A DNA stretch of 34,487 nucleotides from Alphaproteobacteria bacterium (GTDB taxonomy: Bacteria; Pseudomonadota; Alphaproteobacteria; Rhodobacterales; Rhodobacteraceae), in contig JAUIIR010000045.1 of NCBI GenBank assembly GCA_030431485.1, positions 1-34,487 of the forward strand, given 5' to 3'. Below are positions 24,063-33,149 of this stretch, in pieces. Position 1 is the first letter of the stretch; each line of letters begins with the position of its first letter. The translations under genes and the position numbers were made by a program. The notes below the pieces were generated by a model. The model had not been told where the DNA came from. It saw only the letters and a list, made by a program, of their open reading frames with translations, and ran no database searches.

Positions 24063-27000
24063 TCAGGCGGCTGAGAATGGATCGTCAAGTACGCCCACGA
24101 GCGGCATTAGGAACTCGCCTGAATTGGGGTCTAACGCAGCGTTATGGAAGCTGTCGATCTGAGCAACTGCAGCGTTCACGCTGGCGGCTGAACCGTCGAA
24201 AGTCTGCATTGCAGTAGCCGCGTTTTCGAGATCGGACATGCCTTTGTGGACCGCAAAATAAGCGCCAATGTCGGTCTTGTTCGCAAGATAGGCACGGTCG
24301 GCTAATTGCTGGTCGATGAAGTCTTGTGTCGCATCCGCGGGTGGGTCCGCCTTGGCCCCTCCAAGAATTCCGAGGATGGCAACGTCTCGACCAATACCAC
24401 CGCTATCCAACGCATTGACCCAGAAGTCGAAACCAGCTTGATCGGGAATGCGCCCGAGCACGTTCTCATAGATCGTGGCCACCAGGTCAGAATTGCTGAG
24501 ATCAGCCGGATAGGCAGCCAGAGTTTCCGCTTGATTGACGAACAATCCGGCGGATTGCGCAAGGGTCACGCCGTTGGCAAAGGCTGTTCCCCAGAAATTA
24601 AGACCCACCGCGTCGGGCGCGCGGTTGAAATAAGCGATGTAGAGTTCGATAAAGTTTTCGAAGTCCGTCTCCGAAAGGCCGGTGGTCCCACCAAATTGTT
24701 GCAAGTTGAAAGCGCTGCCTTCAAAGAAGTCTGTGTCGAAGTCCAGAAGTTCAATACCGATCAGTGTGTCCAAGCCGTTACCGTCTCCGCGACGGTCCTG
24801 AATAAGCGTGGAGTCGGCGCTGAGTGTCAGTGTGTAGGCGCTTTGTGCGCCGGAGAAGACCGCCGTGTCGATGCCCGCACCGCCATTGACAAGATCGTTG
24901 CCACTCCCCCCTTCGAGACGGTCTTCGCCAAACTCGCCAACCAGAGAGTCGTTGCCATTCTCGCCTTCCAGCGTGTCGTTGTCGGCACCACCATTGATGA
25001 GCTCTGCAAGGTCGCCACCACGGACGAAATCGTCACTGGCGCCGGTAAAGATGCGATTGGCGTTTTCGCCGCCTCCAGTCGGATTGATCCGCACCAGCGC
25101 ATCCGGCAGCGTGTCGATGATGATGATGTTTTCACCGTCAATCGGATAGTTCGGCCATTGCGCGGTGAGGTCTTCAACCGTGACAGGTTCTTGCGTGAAA
25201 TCGATGCTGAACAACAACTGTCCGTCAAGCGAACGTACCTCCATAGAGTCGACTGAGCCTGAGAGCTGGGACAGTTCGGTCGGATCGTTCTTGTTGAATG
25301 TGCCGGTCAATTCAATGTTCAGGGCCTCACCAGTGACCGCCTCGATGAAGACAGCATTGGTGCCACTGGCAATCACCAGTTCCGTGTTCGCGTCATTCAG
25401 TACGAAACTGCCGGGTGTTTCCGAAAGAGAGTTCGGACGCGCGTAAATATACGCGGCACCGTTGGGGATACTGTCATTGTTAGGGAGGTCGGACAAAAGG
25501 CGCTGTTGTGCTGTGCTTTGTGTGAGTTCGACTGGTTTCACAACTGTCGTCGATCCGCTCGTGTGTCGTGACAGAGCGCCCGGGTCCAGCCTAAAGCTGT
25601 CGGCCTCGCCATAGTCGACTTCATATCCCAAGTCTTGCATGGCAGCGATGGTCAAAGCACTGATCGGGTTGTCCGGAACACTCGGATTGCCTGGGCCGAC
25701 TTCGGGTCTGCGCAATTCCACGCGCGGGGTCATCAATTCTTCGTCGAAGACCGCCTCGCTCCAATACTCTGCGGCGAGGGCGCCATCAGCTCCGTCTTCA
25801 AGTGCGTTCACACCGTTCAAATCGTCATTCAGTTCGGCCATTTCGCGGAGACCGTTCGGACCTGTATAGGTCGCTACGCCGTCGATCATGCGGACTAGTC
25901 CGAACTCTTCCCAGAGCGCGCCAAACCCCAATGCGCGTCCGATCGTGTTGGCCACGAATTCATCAAGGTTCAGAAGGTTGCCAACTTCCTCGGAGTTGAT
26001 GACAATCCGAGAGTAGGTCGGCAGTTCGTTTGTTCCAGAGACGCCATCTCGTTGGTCGAGAACGCTGGAAATTGCGAGGATGGTCTGCTCGACGCCTTCG
26101 AAGGTCAGGGCGATGTCGTCAACGGCAACCTCGATCAAAACGTCATCTACATAGCCATAACCTTCGACAAACGCGTAGGGAAGGTCGCCGACAATGATCT
26201 CCTCCCAGCGTTCGGCGGCCTCTTCAAAGGCCGAAATGTAGGTGCTGGGCGTATTGTCTGACGCGAATTCAACTGTGATGTCGAAGCGCCCGTCATCTAG
26301 CGGGCCAAGGTCCGTCAGTTCAAGTCTGTATTGGCCCGTTGTGTTTTCAAAGGCACCGGCCGACAGGTAGTAGAGGCCACTTTGGTCGGCGACAAATTGC
26401 AATCGGCTGTTCGTTCCGTCGCCGCCATCGTCATTCGCAGTATTCTGGATCAACATGCCGTCGCTGTCGTAGACGCCGTTGAAATAGGGATCCGCGAGTG
26501 CGTTTCCGCCATCTGCGGAAACAAGACTGATTTCGTAGAGACGGCCTGCGGAAAGGTTGGCCTCAAACCAATCGTTGTCTTGTGCAAAATCAATGCGGCC
26601 GCTGGCAGTGGCACCCGGGGAAATCGCGCCGGTCGTGTCGATATCCGCAGCGTAGTCGTCACGGATACCCGTGTCGCGCACGTCTACAACATAGGTGCCA
26701 AGCCCTTCAAACGCGCCCTGCACCGCGATGAAAAACTCACCCGAGGACTGTGGCGTGAAGAAGGACGTGCTGTCGTCGCTGATCAACTGTTCATTCAATG
26801 TTTGAACTGAGAACAGTGGAGGGCCGGTCAAATCGCTTGTTGCGAATATTCCGTAGAGGTCTGGATCTTGAAGAGTGCCATTATTGGAATCGCGGCCTAA
26901 AATTGAGATTTCATAGGTTGCATTTGCCTCGAGCGAAACGGCGAAGGCGTCGATGTCGCCTATAGTTTCGATCTCACCGGACGAGCGGCCGCCGACCGAT

Positions 27001-28820
27001 ACGCTCCCGACACCTGAAGCGACGCCGGGAAGAAAATCATCGACAAATCCCGCGAAGCTCGTTGTCAGAGTATAGCTACCAATATTCGCACCACCCGCGC
27101 CGGCGACTTCGATCTGGTAGATACCGTCTTCTGGAACCGTAATGCCCGAGACAAGCGCGTTGGTATCCAAGCCGCCATCGTTGTCTGACGTACCGGAGAT
27201 CAATGTACCGAGGCTGGAAAACAGTCCGGTGATTTCTGGGTTCGGATTGGTTCCGCCACCTGTGGGAAGCCCTTCCAGCGAGATATCATATTCGACGCCT
27301 GCGAGCAGCGATATGTCGAAACGATCTCGGTCGCCATTGCTTTCAATAGTGCCGGTAACGGGAACATCCACCTCGGCTGTGCCGAAGACATCGGCAAAGG
27401 AGCCGGGCAGATAGTCGTCTGCAGCGCCAAGCGAAAGGATCGTCAGTTCATAGCCACCGGTCCCGAACGGCGTATGACTCCCAACTTCGATCTCGTAAAA
27501 GTCGGTGGTGGCGACCGTGAACGGGCCAGCCTGTGCATTCAGACCTTGTCCGCCGTAATTGTCCGACGAGTTGGAAACAAGATTGTTGAGGCTGTCAAAA
27601 ACCCCGAAGATCTCGGGATCAGCAAGGTTTCTTATGCCATCAGACGCAGATGTAAGGCTGATTGCGTAGAGTTGGCCTGCTTCCAGAGACACGACAAATC
27701 GGTCCCGGTCTTCGACCTGCTCAACACTTCCGAGTTCAGGAATCCCGACATCAATGCTGCCGAAAACAAGGGCGTCATCGCCCGGCAGATAGTCGTCGAG
27801 GGTTCCAAATTCGACGATCTGTTCGGCTTCGGTCCGGGCGCCGCGTGCGTCGATTGCCGTGAAGCGTATTACCAAGCTTTGGCCGGTCGTCCCGCTGGCA
27901 TTTGAGATCAGAACGTCACCATTTTCGAGCAATTCGCCTGTGGCCGTGGGAGAGTCGAATGCGAAGGGAATGACTGTGAACAACTCTCCTTCGCCGTCCG
28001 CGAAGTTCGTGAGTACGTTTCCGATCACTTCCGGTTCGGTGAAACTGTAGTTGAGGATCGGATCAGGTTCCCCGTAGGGCGCCGAGTTGATCGCGAAATT
28101 GCGGGTGAAGTCGATTTGCGTATTTACTGTGCCGCTGATGTTTGGCCTTGTCCACTCAACCGTCCCCACCACTCTTACCGAGACCGTCTCGTCATCTTCG
28201 ACCAGGTCATCGGCAAGAGCAGTGAAGGTCAGTGACTGTGGTGCACCGAACGAATACGATACTGTGAAGTCTTCACCATTAATCGCTTCACTGCTCGTGA
28301 CTATTACAGAGATTTGCTGATCTACGACGTAGTCGTTGAGTGTGCCGGTGCCGGGAAATGGAACTCCGAGGGGAATTTCCAGAGGGATTGAAAACGTGAT
28401 ATCATCGCCTTCGTTTACCACTTCAGGCGTGGTCAGATCGAAGAACTCGATTGTATATGTGCCTGTAGTCGAGTTTTCGGCGAAACCTGTGCCGACAGAG
28501 AAGTAGTGGGTTCCGGTGTAGCTTGCAGTAAAAAAATCGAGACTGTTTCGACCTACTCCGCTGTCGGCGTCGCCTGTTCCCGAAATGTAGAGACCGCTGT
28601 CGTTGTAGATCCCTAGGAACTCTGGGTCCAACAACGTGCCGTCATTTGTAGGCGCTCCCCGAACTTGGATTTCATATTCGTGGCCCGCGATTAAAGATAC
28701 TTCGAACCAGTCCTCGTCAAAATAAGTTTCAATGCCGCCTGTTGATGGGACGCCCGCGATTGCGCTTCCATAATTGCTGTCTGGGTCGAAAATACTATCG
28801 AAATCGGGAAATTCTTCCAT
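24063..28820 (-). CDS. Giant RTX protein with PPC repeats, an inactivated leishmanolysin-like domain and DUF4214
   Basis: The 1585-residue protein is acidic with no N-terminal signal, as in type I secreted proteins. In order: a PPC-like domain (~30-130), Calx-beta-like (~135-240) and cadherin-like (~245-340) stretches, four PPC repeats starting near 342, 467, 592 and 720, each opening with DDYLPG or a variant, a leishmanolysin-like (M8) domain (~840-1075), RTX calcium repeats (~1253-1320; GGADNDTLEGENGNDSL), and DUF4214 (~1390-1490). In the M8 domain the zinc motif HExxH is replaced by NTIGR (958-962) and the third ligand in xHW by Tyr at ~1019, although the surrounding LGFGALWEEFGLV, YTGPN, VFDEELMT and ALTIAAMQDLGYEVDY are intact. 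It is therefore probably not a protease and may be an adhesin. ATG 28820 has GGAGG seven bases upstream. No type I exporter genes are in the window. Confidence 0.82.
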   Translation of the reverse strand: MEEFPDFDSIFDPDSNYGSAIAGVPSTGGIETYFDEDWFEVSLIAGHEYEIQVRGAPTNDGTLLDPEFLGIYNDSGLYISGTGDADSGVGRNSLDFFTASYTGTHYFSVGTGFAENSTTGTYTIEFFDLTTPEVVNEGDDITFSIPLEIPLGVPFPGTGTLNDYVVDQQISVIVTSSEAINGEDFTVSYSFGAPQSLTFTALADDLVEDDETVSVRVVGTVEWTRPNISGTVNTQIDFTRNFAINSAPYGEPDPILNYSFTEPEVIGNVLTNFADGEGELFTVIPFAFDSPTATGELLENGDVLISNASGTTGQSLVIRFTAIDARGARTEAEQIVEFGTLDDYLPGDDALVFGSIDVGIPELGSVEQVEDRDRFVVSLEAGQLYAISLTSASDGIRNLADPEIFGVFDSLNNLVSNSSDNYGGQGLNAQAGPFTVATTDFYEIEVGSHTPFGTGGYELTILSLGAADDYLPGSFADVFGTAEVDVPVTGTIESNGDRDRFDISLLAGVEYDISLEGLPTGGGTNPNPEITGLFSSLGTLISGTSDNDGGLDTNALVSGITVPEDGIYQIEVAGAGGANIGSYTLTTSFAGFVDDFLPGVASGVGSVSVGGRSSGEIETIGDIDAFAVSLEANATYEISILGRDSNNGTLQDPDLYGIFATSDLTGPPLFSVQTLNEQLISDDSTSFFTPQSSGEFFIAVQGAFEGLGTYVVDVRDTGIRDDYAADIDTTGAISPGATASGRIDFAQDNDWFEANLSAGRLYEISLVSADGGNALADPYFNGVYDSDGMLIQNTANDDGGDGTNSRLQFVADQSGLYYLSAGAFENTTGQYRLELTDLGPLDDGRFDITVEFASDNTPSTYISAFEEAAERWEEIIVGDLPYAFVEGYGYVDDVLIEVAVDDIALTFEGVEQTILAISSVLDQRDGVSGTNELPTYSRIVINSEEVGNLLNLDEFVANTIGRALGFGALWEEFGLVRMIDGVATYTGPNGLREMAELNDDLNGVNALEDGADGALAAEYWSEAVFDEELMTPRVELRRPEVGPGNPSVPDNPISALTIAAMQDLGYEVDYGEADSFRLDPGALSRHTSGSTTVVKPVELTQSTAQQRLLSDLPNNDSIPNGAAYIYARPNSLSETPGSFVLNDANTELVIASGTNAVFIEAVTGEALNIELTGTFNKNDPTELSQLSGSVDSMEVRSLDGQLLFSIDFTQEPVTVEDLTAQWPNYPIDGENIIIIDTLPDALVRINPTGGGENANRIFTGASDDFVRGGDLAELINGGADNDTLEGENGNDSLVGEFGEDRLEGGSGNDLVNGGAGIDTAVFSGAQSAYTLTLSADSTLIQDRRGDGNGLDTLIGIELLDFDTDFFEGSAFNLQQFGGTTGLSETDFENFIELYIAYFNRAPDAVGLNFWGTAFANGVTLAQSAGLFVNQAETLAAYPADLSNSDLVATIYENVLGRIPDQAGFDFWVNALDSGGIGRDVAILGILGGAKADPPADATQDFIDQQLADRAYLANKTDIGAYFAVHKGMSDLENAATAMQTFDGSAASVNAAVAQIDSFHNAALDPNSGEFLMPLVGVLDDPFSAA

Positions 28821-29164
28821 GAACCTGCCTCCAAGTGACAAACGTCGGGCGGGGGACGAAGATACCAGATCGGTAAACAGACAGCACAGATCGCTATCGC
28901 ACGCTTTGTACTTGTTTATGAAACTGAATTTTCTGGCCCCAGATACGTTGATCAGACGGGGAATCTTCCCTTAAGTCAAGGATGGCCTGATGCCGGGGTC
29001 GGTCGCGGAATGTTCAGCAAAGAACTGCGCGAAGAAGCAACAGTTGATGACGGGCACAGTGTGACGCGCGCGGTAAGAATATTTCGCGAAGAAGTGAGTG
29101 AAACTCGGGTGATCCCGTCTTATGGTGGGGGTGTGCATTGTCAGACAAGCGATTGGATCAAGAC
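28821..29164. other. Intergenic region between the RTX and second caspase genes
   Basis: These 344 bases separate two divergent genes. They hold a candidate promoter for the RTX gene and a GGGAA-TC-TTCCC palindrome (28959-28970) inside its spacer. A 52-codon frame at 29010-29168 overlaps the caspase start, but its third-position base use is not coding-like. GCGAAGAAG occurs twice (near 29030 and 29085). No clear plus-strand promoter was seen. Confidence 0.5.
28951..28979 (-). promoter_or_regulatory. Candidate sigma70 promoter of the RTX gene
   Basis: Read on the minus strand: TTGACT (-35, 28974-28979), 17-base spacer, TCTGAT (-10, 28951-28956). The -35 is strong and the -10 weak. The GGGAA-GA-TTCCC palindrome in the spacer (28959-28970) could be an operator. 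The implied 5' leader is about 120 bases. Confidence 0.35.
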
Positions 29165-30670
29165 ATGAGCTACTTTGTTCGACTGTTTATCCTGCCTCTT
29201 GTTCTTGTTTGGTCAGGCGTGAGCCTCGTATGGGCCGCTCCGGATCGGGTGGCTCTTGTGATCGGAATGGCGGAGTACGAGGCGATCACACCGCTGGCCA
29301 ACACCAGAAATGATGCCGATGCTCTTGCCGAAACACTGACCGAGATTGGGTTCGATGTGACGCGCGTTTTGGATGTGAGCCTCGACGAGCTACGCGCGGT
29401 GATGAAGGATTTTTCGTTCCGGTCGGAAACGGCTGATCTGGCTCTCATCTACTTTGCGGGTCATGGAATCGAGGTTCAGGGCGAGAACTTCCTCATACCG
29501 ATTGATGCGCGCCCACGATCGAATGCAGAGGTGCAAAACCAGTCAGTTTCGCTCAAAGAGATGCTTGCCGTCGTCGAAAAGGCCCGCGTGATGCGGATCG
29601 TGATCCTCGACAGTTGTCGTGACAATCCGCTTGGAGGCGATATCGACACCAGTGCAGCGGTTCAGTCCGCTTTGCAATCCGCCGATCAGGCCACACGCGG
29701 GGTGGGTGGTTTGGCGCCTGCCAATCCTGACCGCGGGACTTTGGTAGCATTTGCTGCGAAAGACGGGCAGGTTGCTTTGGATGGGACGCAAGGAAACAGC
29801 CCTTATGCGCGTGCCTTGATGGAGAAGATGTCCAAACCAGGCCTCGAAATCAGTTTGATGTTCCGTCAGGTTCGGGACGCCGTGCTCGAAGAAACACGAA
29901 ACCTTCAAGAGCCATACACCTATGGATCATTAACGGGGCAACCCTTTTATCTTTCAGGGGGGCCGGAGGATGCGCAGGAGGTTGCCGCTGCCGAGCCGTC
30001 AAAGTCTTGGTCAAAACTGCGTCCGGATCAGGAATCGCAATTGTCGGCGCTTGCAAACCTCGGCGACGCACGCTCGATGCTTGGGCTGGCCTACATTCGC
30101 CTAAATCCAGAGGACAGTCGCTTTGATCCGGCTCAGGCTGTCGGTTTCTTGGAAAGGGCGGTCGAACGCGGGTCACCCGAGGCGCAAATGGAGCTGGCGA
30201 AGCTTTATGAGCAGGGGATCGGTGTTGATGTCGATGAAGCCCGCGCGCTGGAGCTTTATCAAGCGGCAGCAGATCAAGGGTTTGCTGATGCAATCAATGA
30301 TTTGGGCTTCCTACATTATCAAGGTGGGCTGGGGCTTCGACCAAATCCAGCCAAAGCGCTCGAGCTTTTCGAGCGTGCGGCCGACTTGCGCCACCCCGAG
30401 GCGCAGTTCAACTTCGCTGCGTTGATTGATGACGGTTTGATACCTGACAAGGGGCCAAAAGATGCCGCGCGGTACCTGTATGCGGCCTTACGCAGTGGCA
30501 GCCAGGATGTCCTGAACCTGTTGTTGGAGCGTCCAACCATGTTTGCAGAGGAGACCCGCCGCGAATTGCAGGCGCAGTTGCAGGCTTTCAATTTCTATCA
30601 AGGGTCCATCGACGGAGATATCGGGCCCGGAACGAAACGGGGAATCCGGGCCGCGTACGGCCTTGAGTAA
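29165..30670 (+). CDS. Exported caspase-like protease with Sel1 repeats and peptidoglycan-binding-like end
   Basis: The 501-residue protein has a signal peptide (MSYFVRLFILPLVLVWSGVS to about Ala25). Residues 27-263 form a caspase-like domain with His100 (YFAGHG) and Cys151 (ILDSCRDNP), so the catalytic dyad is present. Residues ~297-440 hold Sel1-type helical repeats (SPEAQMELAKLYEQGIGVDV, FADAINDLGFLHYQGG, HPEAQFNFAALIDDG), which bind partner proteins. The last ~30 residues (FNFYQGSIDGDIGPGTKRGI) resemble half of a PG_binding_1 domain. The start is uncertain: ATG 29165 fits the signal peptide, while a TTG at 29138 has GGGGG upstream. It is a paralogue of the caspase at 21.2-22.8 kb, with a different C-terminus. 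It is convergent with an unknown secreted protein, three bases apart. Confidence 0.83.
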   Translation: MSYFVRLFILPLVLVWSGVSLVWAAPDRVALVIGMAEYEAITPLANTRNDADALAETLTEIGFDVTRVLDVSLDELRAVMKDFSFRSETADLALIYFAGHGIEVQGENFLIPIDARPRSNAEVQNQSVSLKEMLAVVEKARVMRIVILDSCRDNPLGGDIDTSAAVQSALQSADQATRGVGGLAPANPDRGTLVAFAAKDGQVALDGTQGNSPYARALMEKMSKPGLEISLMFRQVRDAVLEETRNLQEPYTYGSLTGQPFYLSGGPEDAQEVAAAEPSKSWSKLRPDQESQLSALANLGDARSMLGLAYIRLNPEDSRFDPAQAVGFLERAVERGSPEAQMELAKLYEQGIGVDVDEARALELYQAAADQGFADAINDLGFLHYQGGLGLRPNPAKALELFERAADLRHPEAQFNFAALIDDGLIPDKGPKDAARYLYAALRSGSQDVLNLLLERPTMFAEETRRELQAQLQAFNFYQGSIDGDIGPGTKRGIRAAYGLE

Positions 30671-30673
30671 ATC

Positions 30674-31384
30674 TTAACTGGATCGCAGAAGCACCTTGTT
30701 CGACCCGACCGCAGCCGCAATGCGTTGATAGTGGATTGCACGCGTCGCGTCTGAGCTGGCCGAGCGTAGGAGCACGGTTTCTGCTTCAGCGACGATTGCG
30801 CTGGCCTGTTGGTTCAAACTTGATGCGCGCGGCTCGCGGACCGCCCGCATTGGGGGCGTGGGGACAGATTGCCCGCTGTCTGTTCTGATTCGTGCTGTCA
30901 GTGCCGGTTTCTGCCGGTCCAGATTGCTTCGCACAAGCGAGTCCAGCTTTCGCGCGGTATCCAAAAGTACCTCGCGTGCCTCTTCGTAATCTCCGTTCGC
31001 CGGGATTTCCTCGGCCAGTTGGCGATAGGTCGAAGCAAAACATGCGATTTTGTACTCGTCGCCCATGAATTCACAAATCTGTTGGATTTGATTGAGTTGG
31101 GTGACAATCTGTGTCGTGCGTGCATTGGATACCGCAACGGCTGGACCGGATGGCCGCACCGTCCTGTTGTTACCTTCCGATGAGTTGCCTCCGCCGCCAA
31201 TGTCGTCGCCTCCGACCTGAGCAAATTCAGGATAGATAAACTCGACCGTGCCGACGGGGGCGCTGGGATCCAGGATGTTTGAGAGGCTGTCGGGCGTCGA
31301 TGCCGCCACCATCGCTGGTGTGGCGAGCATGCCGAAAAAGATTGGAAGGCCGAGCTTTCGGGTGGTGTTCTTTCTTGAAATCAT
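30674..31384 (-). CDS. Secreted protein of unknown function
   Basis: The 236-residue protein has a likely signal peptide (basic MISRKNTTRK then LGLPIFFGMLATPAMVAAS). A Gly/Asn/Ser-rich linker (VGGDDIGGGGNSSEGNN, about 58-73) precedes a helical domain with two cysteines that could pair (CEFMGDEYKIAC, ~104-115), and a C-terminal helical part with repeated Ala/Ser/Arg. ATG 31384 has GGAAGG eight bases upstream. It lies downstream of the exbB-exbD-exbD-TonB-like operon on the same strand, 157 bases later, so it may be its last gene. I do not recognise a family. Confidence 0.6.
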   Translation of the reverse strand: MISRKNTTRKLGLPIFFGMLATPAMVAASTPDSLSNILDPSAPVGTVEFIYPEFAQVGGDDIGGGGNSSEGNNRTVRPSGPAVAVSNARTTQIVTQLNQIQQICEFMGDEYKIACFASTYRQLAEEIPANGDYEEAREVLLDTARKLDSLVRSNLDRQKPALTARIRTDSGQSVPTPPMRAVREPRASSLNQQASAIVAEAETVLLRSASSDATRAIHYQRIAAAVGSNKVLLRSS

Positions 31385-31442
31385 GGCGTGCGCCTTCCGT
31401 TGGGTGGCAATAAAGCTTCTAAAACCGCAGGTTCCCGTTCAG

Positions 31443-31458
31443 TGCTTTCAGGAAAGCA
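31443..31458. repeat. 16-bp palindrome upstream of the secreted protein gene
   Basis: TGCTTTCAGGAAAGCA has 7-bp arms around AG. It lies about 60 bases before the start of the unknown secreted protein, in the 157-base gap after the TonB-like gene. It could be an operator or a small processing hairpin. Confidence 0.35.
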
Positions 31459-31541
31459 GGGGTGCGTAGATTACATGAACCAACGGTAAGACGGGACAGA
31501 TTGCAAAGCAAGTTCGGCATCGATCTTGCCGCTGATGGGCC

Positions 31542-33149
31542 TCACTCTGAGGATGTCGTGACAAAGAAGTAGACCCATTCTCCTTTGAAATCGGGATTGC
31601 TGGCCCGCGCGTTGCTCACTCGGTCTCGCAGCCAGAAAAGATATGGTTCGGCAGGTTCTACAAGCGGACGGGTGCCTTCATAGAGTGGCACCGACGAAGC
31701 AAAGGCTACGGCGATTTCCTGGCCAAAAGGCGGGCCGATTTCGATATAGAGGCCTGGTTCGCCTGCTGCCAACACGGTTTCGGACCCGATTTGCAGAGCG
31801 CCTTCCGCAGGCGTCAGTGTCAACGGCGTGAACTGGTTTGGCGTGAGATGCAGAACGTTTCCGTCAGCATCAAAATAATCGACATAGACAAAGGCGTCAT
31901 AGTCCGCGCCTTGAAGAGCCATGACCAGCGGACTGCCTTCTGTATACCGAAACTCCCGCGCATGCGTGCTTTCACCAACAAGCAAAGGATTTGTGATCTG
32001 ATCCGTGGATTGCGGAAGGCCGACGCTGGCAATCCCGGCAAGAGCTCCGCATTGCGGACGTGGTAAGATCAGGAGATTGTCCCGTACGGGAATATCTGAC
32101 CCCATCTGTACCTGCATCGCCGCAACGACGCTGGAGCGCAGTTCCGGTTCAGGGACATGGCCTGCCACCAGAAGCGTATTCTCAGCGGGGTCAAATTCGA
32201 CTTGAAGACGTGAACAAGGCACCGCGCTCAGCACCCCGGCAATGCCATCGCGGACGTCCGCGGCTGCGCCGCTCAAATCGCCCGGCGCCATGAAGCTTTG
32301 GAACGCGGAAAGCGAAACTGGATCAACGGCACCACCACCTGATCCCTGAAACGCCAAGGACGCCTTTGCCCGATCTGTTTCCGGAACGACTGGACTGGTT
32401 GGTTCTAGAACGACGGATTGCTGGGCAACCGGAACAACCGGAGGTTTGGCCTCAGCTGCAGTGGCATTCAACGTCGCGATAGGGGCTGCAGTGTCAGTAT
32501 TCGCGACGGCGACGTCTGGACGAAAGGCAACGGGTTCCGCTGGGGTGAGCGGTGCACTGCGCAGTGAGACATCTGTCGGTTTTGACGTTGCCACCATCGC
32601 CACAAATGCAGTTGTTTGAACACGCGCCGCTGGTGTGGCCTGCGCAGTTATCGCATCTGCTACGATCGAAACTGTTGACATGGTTTGTGATGATATAGCG
32701 GCTTCGTCGAGGCTTTGTTCCGTTGGTTCTGCCAAAGCTGCAAAGGATTGCGGCGCGGACAAGGCTTGAGCGGAAAGCGACTCCGCCGCCACGGACGTCG
32801 CACGCGCAGAGCTCAGGGCGTCTGCCGCCAAGGCTTCGCCGGTCGGTGTTGCCGGTGTCGATTGCGTGCCTTTGGACGACACAGTGGTTGCGCGTGAAAC
32901 AGCGATTTGACCTTGTCCCAGTAAGGCTCCGCTGGTGTCGCCGGACAGCGCTTGATCTGCATCCGGAGCGGTTTCCCGCGCTGTGCTGCGTTGCACTTGA
33001 TAGGCGGCAAGTTCCATCTGGGTTTCAGGGACCGGCTGTTCGGGAATGTCGCCCGGTCGTGTTGAAAGGTAGAGGATATAGGCACCTGCACCATGTGCAC
33101 TGACTGAAGCCGCGAGAGCCATCCCCCAGATGATCGCAGACTTGCTCAT
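31542..33149 (-). CDS. TonB-like inner-membrane-anchored protein with BON-like and DUF4384-like domains
   Basis: The 535-residue protein has one N-terminal membrane segment (residues 5-28, AIIWGMALAASVSAHGAGAY), the layout of TonB/TolA proteins that couple to ExbBD. Residues 30-300 are a long Ala/Ser/Thr/Pro-rich, probably extended periplasmic stretch. Residues 303-375 look like a BON-type fold (CSRLQVEFDPAENTLLVAGH ... LILPRPQCGAL) with Cys312 and Cys367 able to pair. Residues ~405-505 resemble DUF4384 (AFVYVDYFDADGNVLHLTPN, then LYIEIGPPFGQEIAVAFAS). There is no TonB C-terminal domain. Its start overlaps the upstream exbD by four bases, so it is made with the motor. DUF4384 proteins are often encoded near caspases, as here. 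Function is unknown. Confidence 0.7.
   Translation of the reverse strand: MSKSAIIWGMALAASVSAHGAGAYILYLSTRPGDIPEQPVPETQMELAAYQVQRSTARETAPDADQALSGDTSGALLGQGQIAVSRATTVSSKGTQSTPATPTGEALAADALSSARATSVAAESLSAQALSAPQSFAALAEPTEQSLDEAAISSQTMSTVSIVADAITAQATPAARVQTTAFVAMVATSKPTDVSLRSAPLTPAEPVAFRPDVAVANTDTAAPIATLNATAAEAKPPVVPVAQQSVVLEPTSPVVPETDRAKASLAFQGSGGGAVDPVSLSAFQSFMAPGDLSGAAADVRDGIAGVLSAVPCSRLQVEFDPAENTLLVAGHVPEPELRSSVVAAMQVQMGSDIPVRDNLLILPRPQCGALAGIASVGLPQSTDQITNPLLVGESTHAREFRYTEGSPLVMALQGADYDAFVYVDYFDADGNVLHLTPNQFTPLTLTPAEGALQIGSETVLAAGEPGLYIEIGPPFGQEIAVAFASSVPLYEGTRPLVEPAEPYLFWLRDRVSNARASNPDFKGEWVYFFVTTSSE

Noticed and set aside
24840..25080. Short repeated DNA that might be a tandem repeat array
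   Set aside because: It is the coding repeat for RTX calcium-binding nonapeptides; the DNA copies are diverged and are explained by the protein.
24306..25256. 316-codon open frame on the plus strand
   Set aside because: It is the antisense of the RTX and DUF4214 part of the giant protein, with no sensible motif.
29010..29168. 52-codon frame overlapping the second caspase start by ATGA
   Set aside because: The overlap is tempting, but third-position GC is only about half, far below neighbouring genes, and the ribosome binding site is weak. It is also open upstream without a start codon, so chance is likely.
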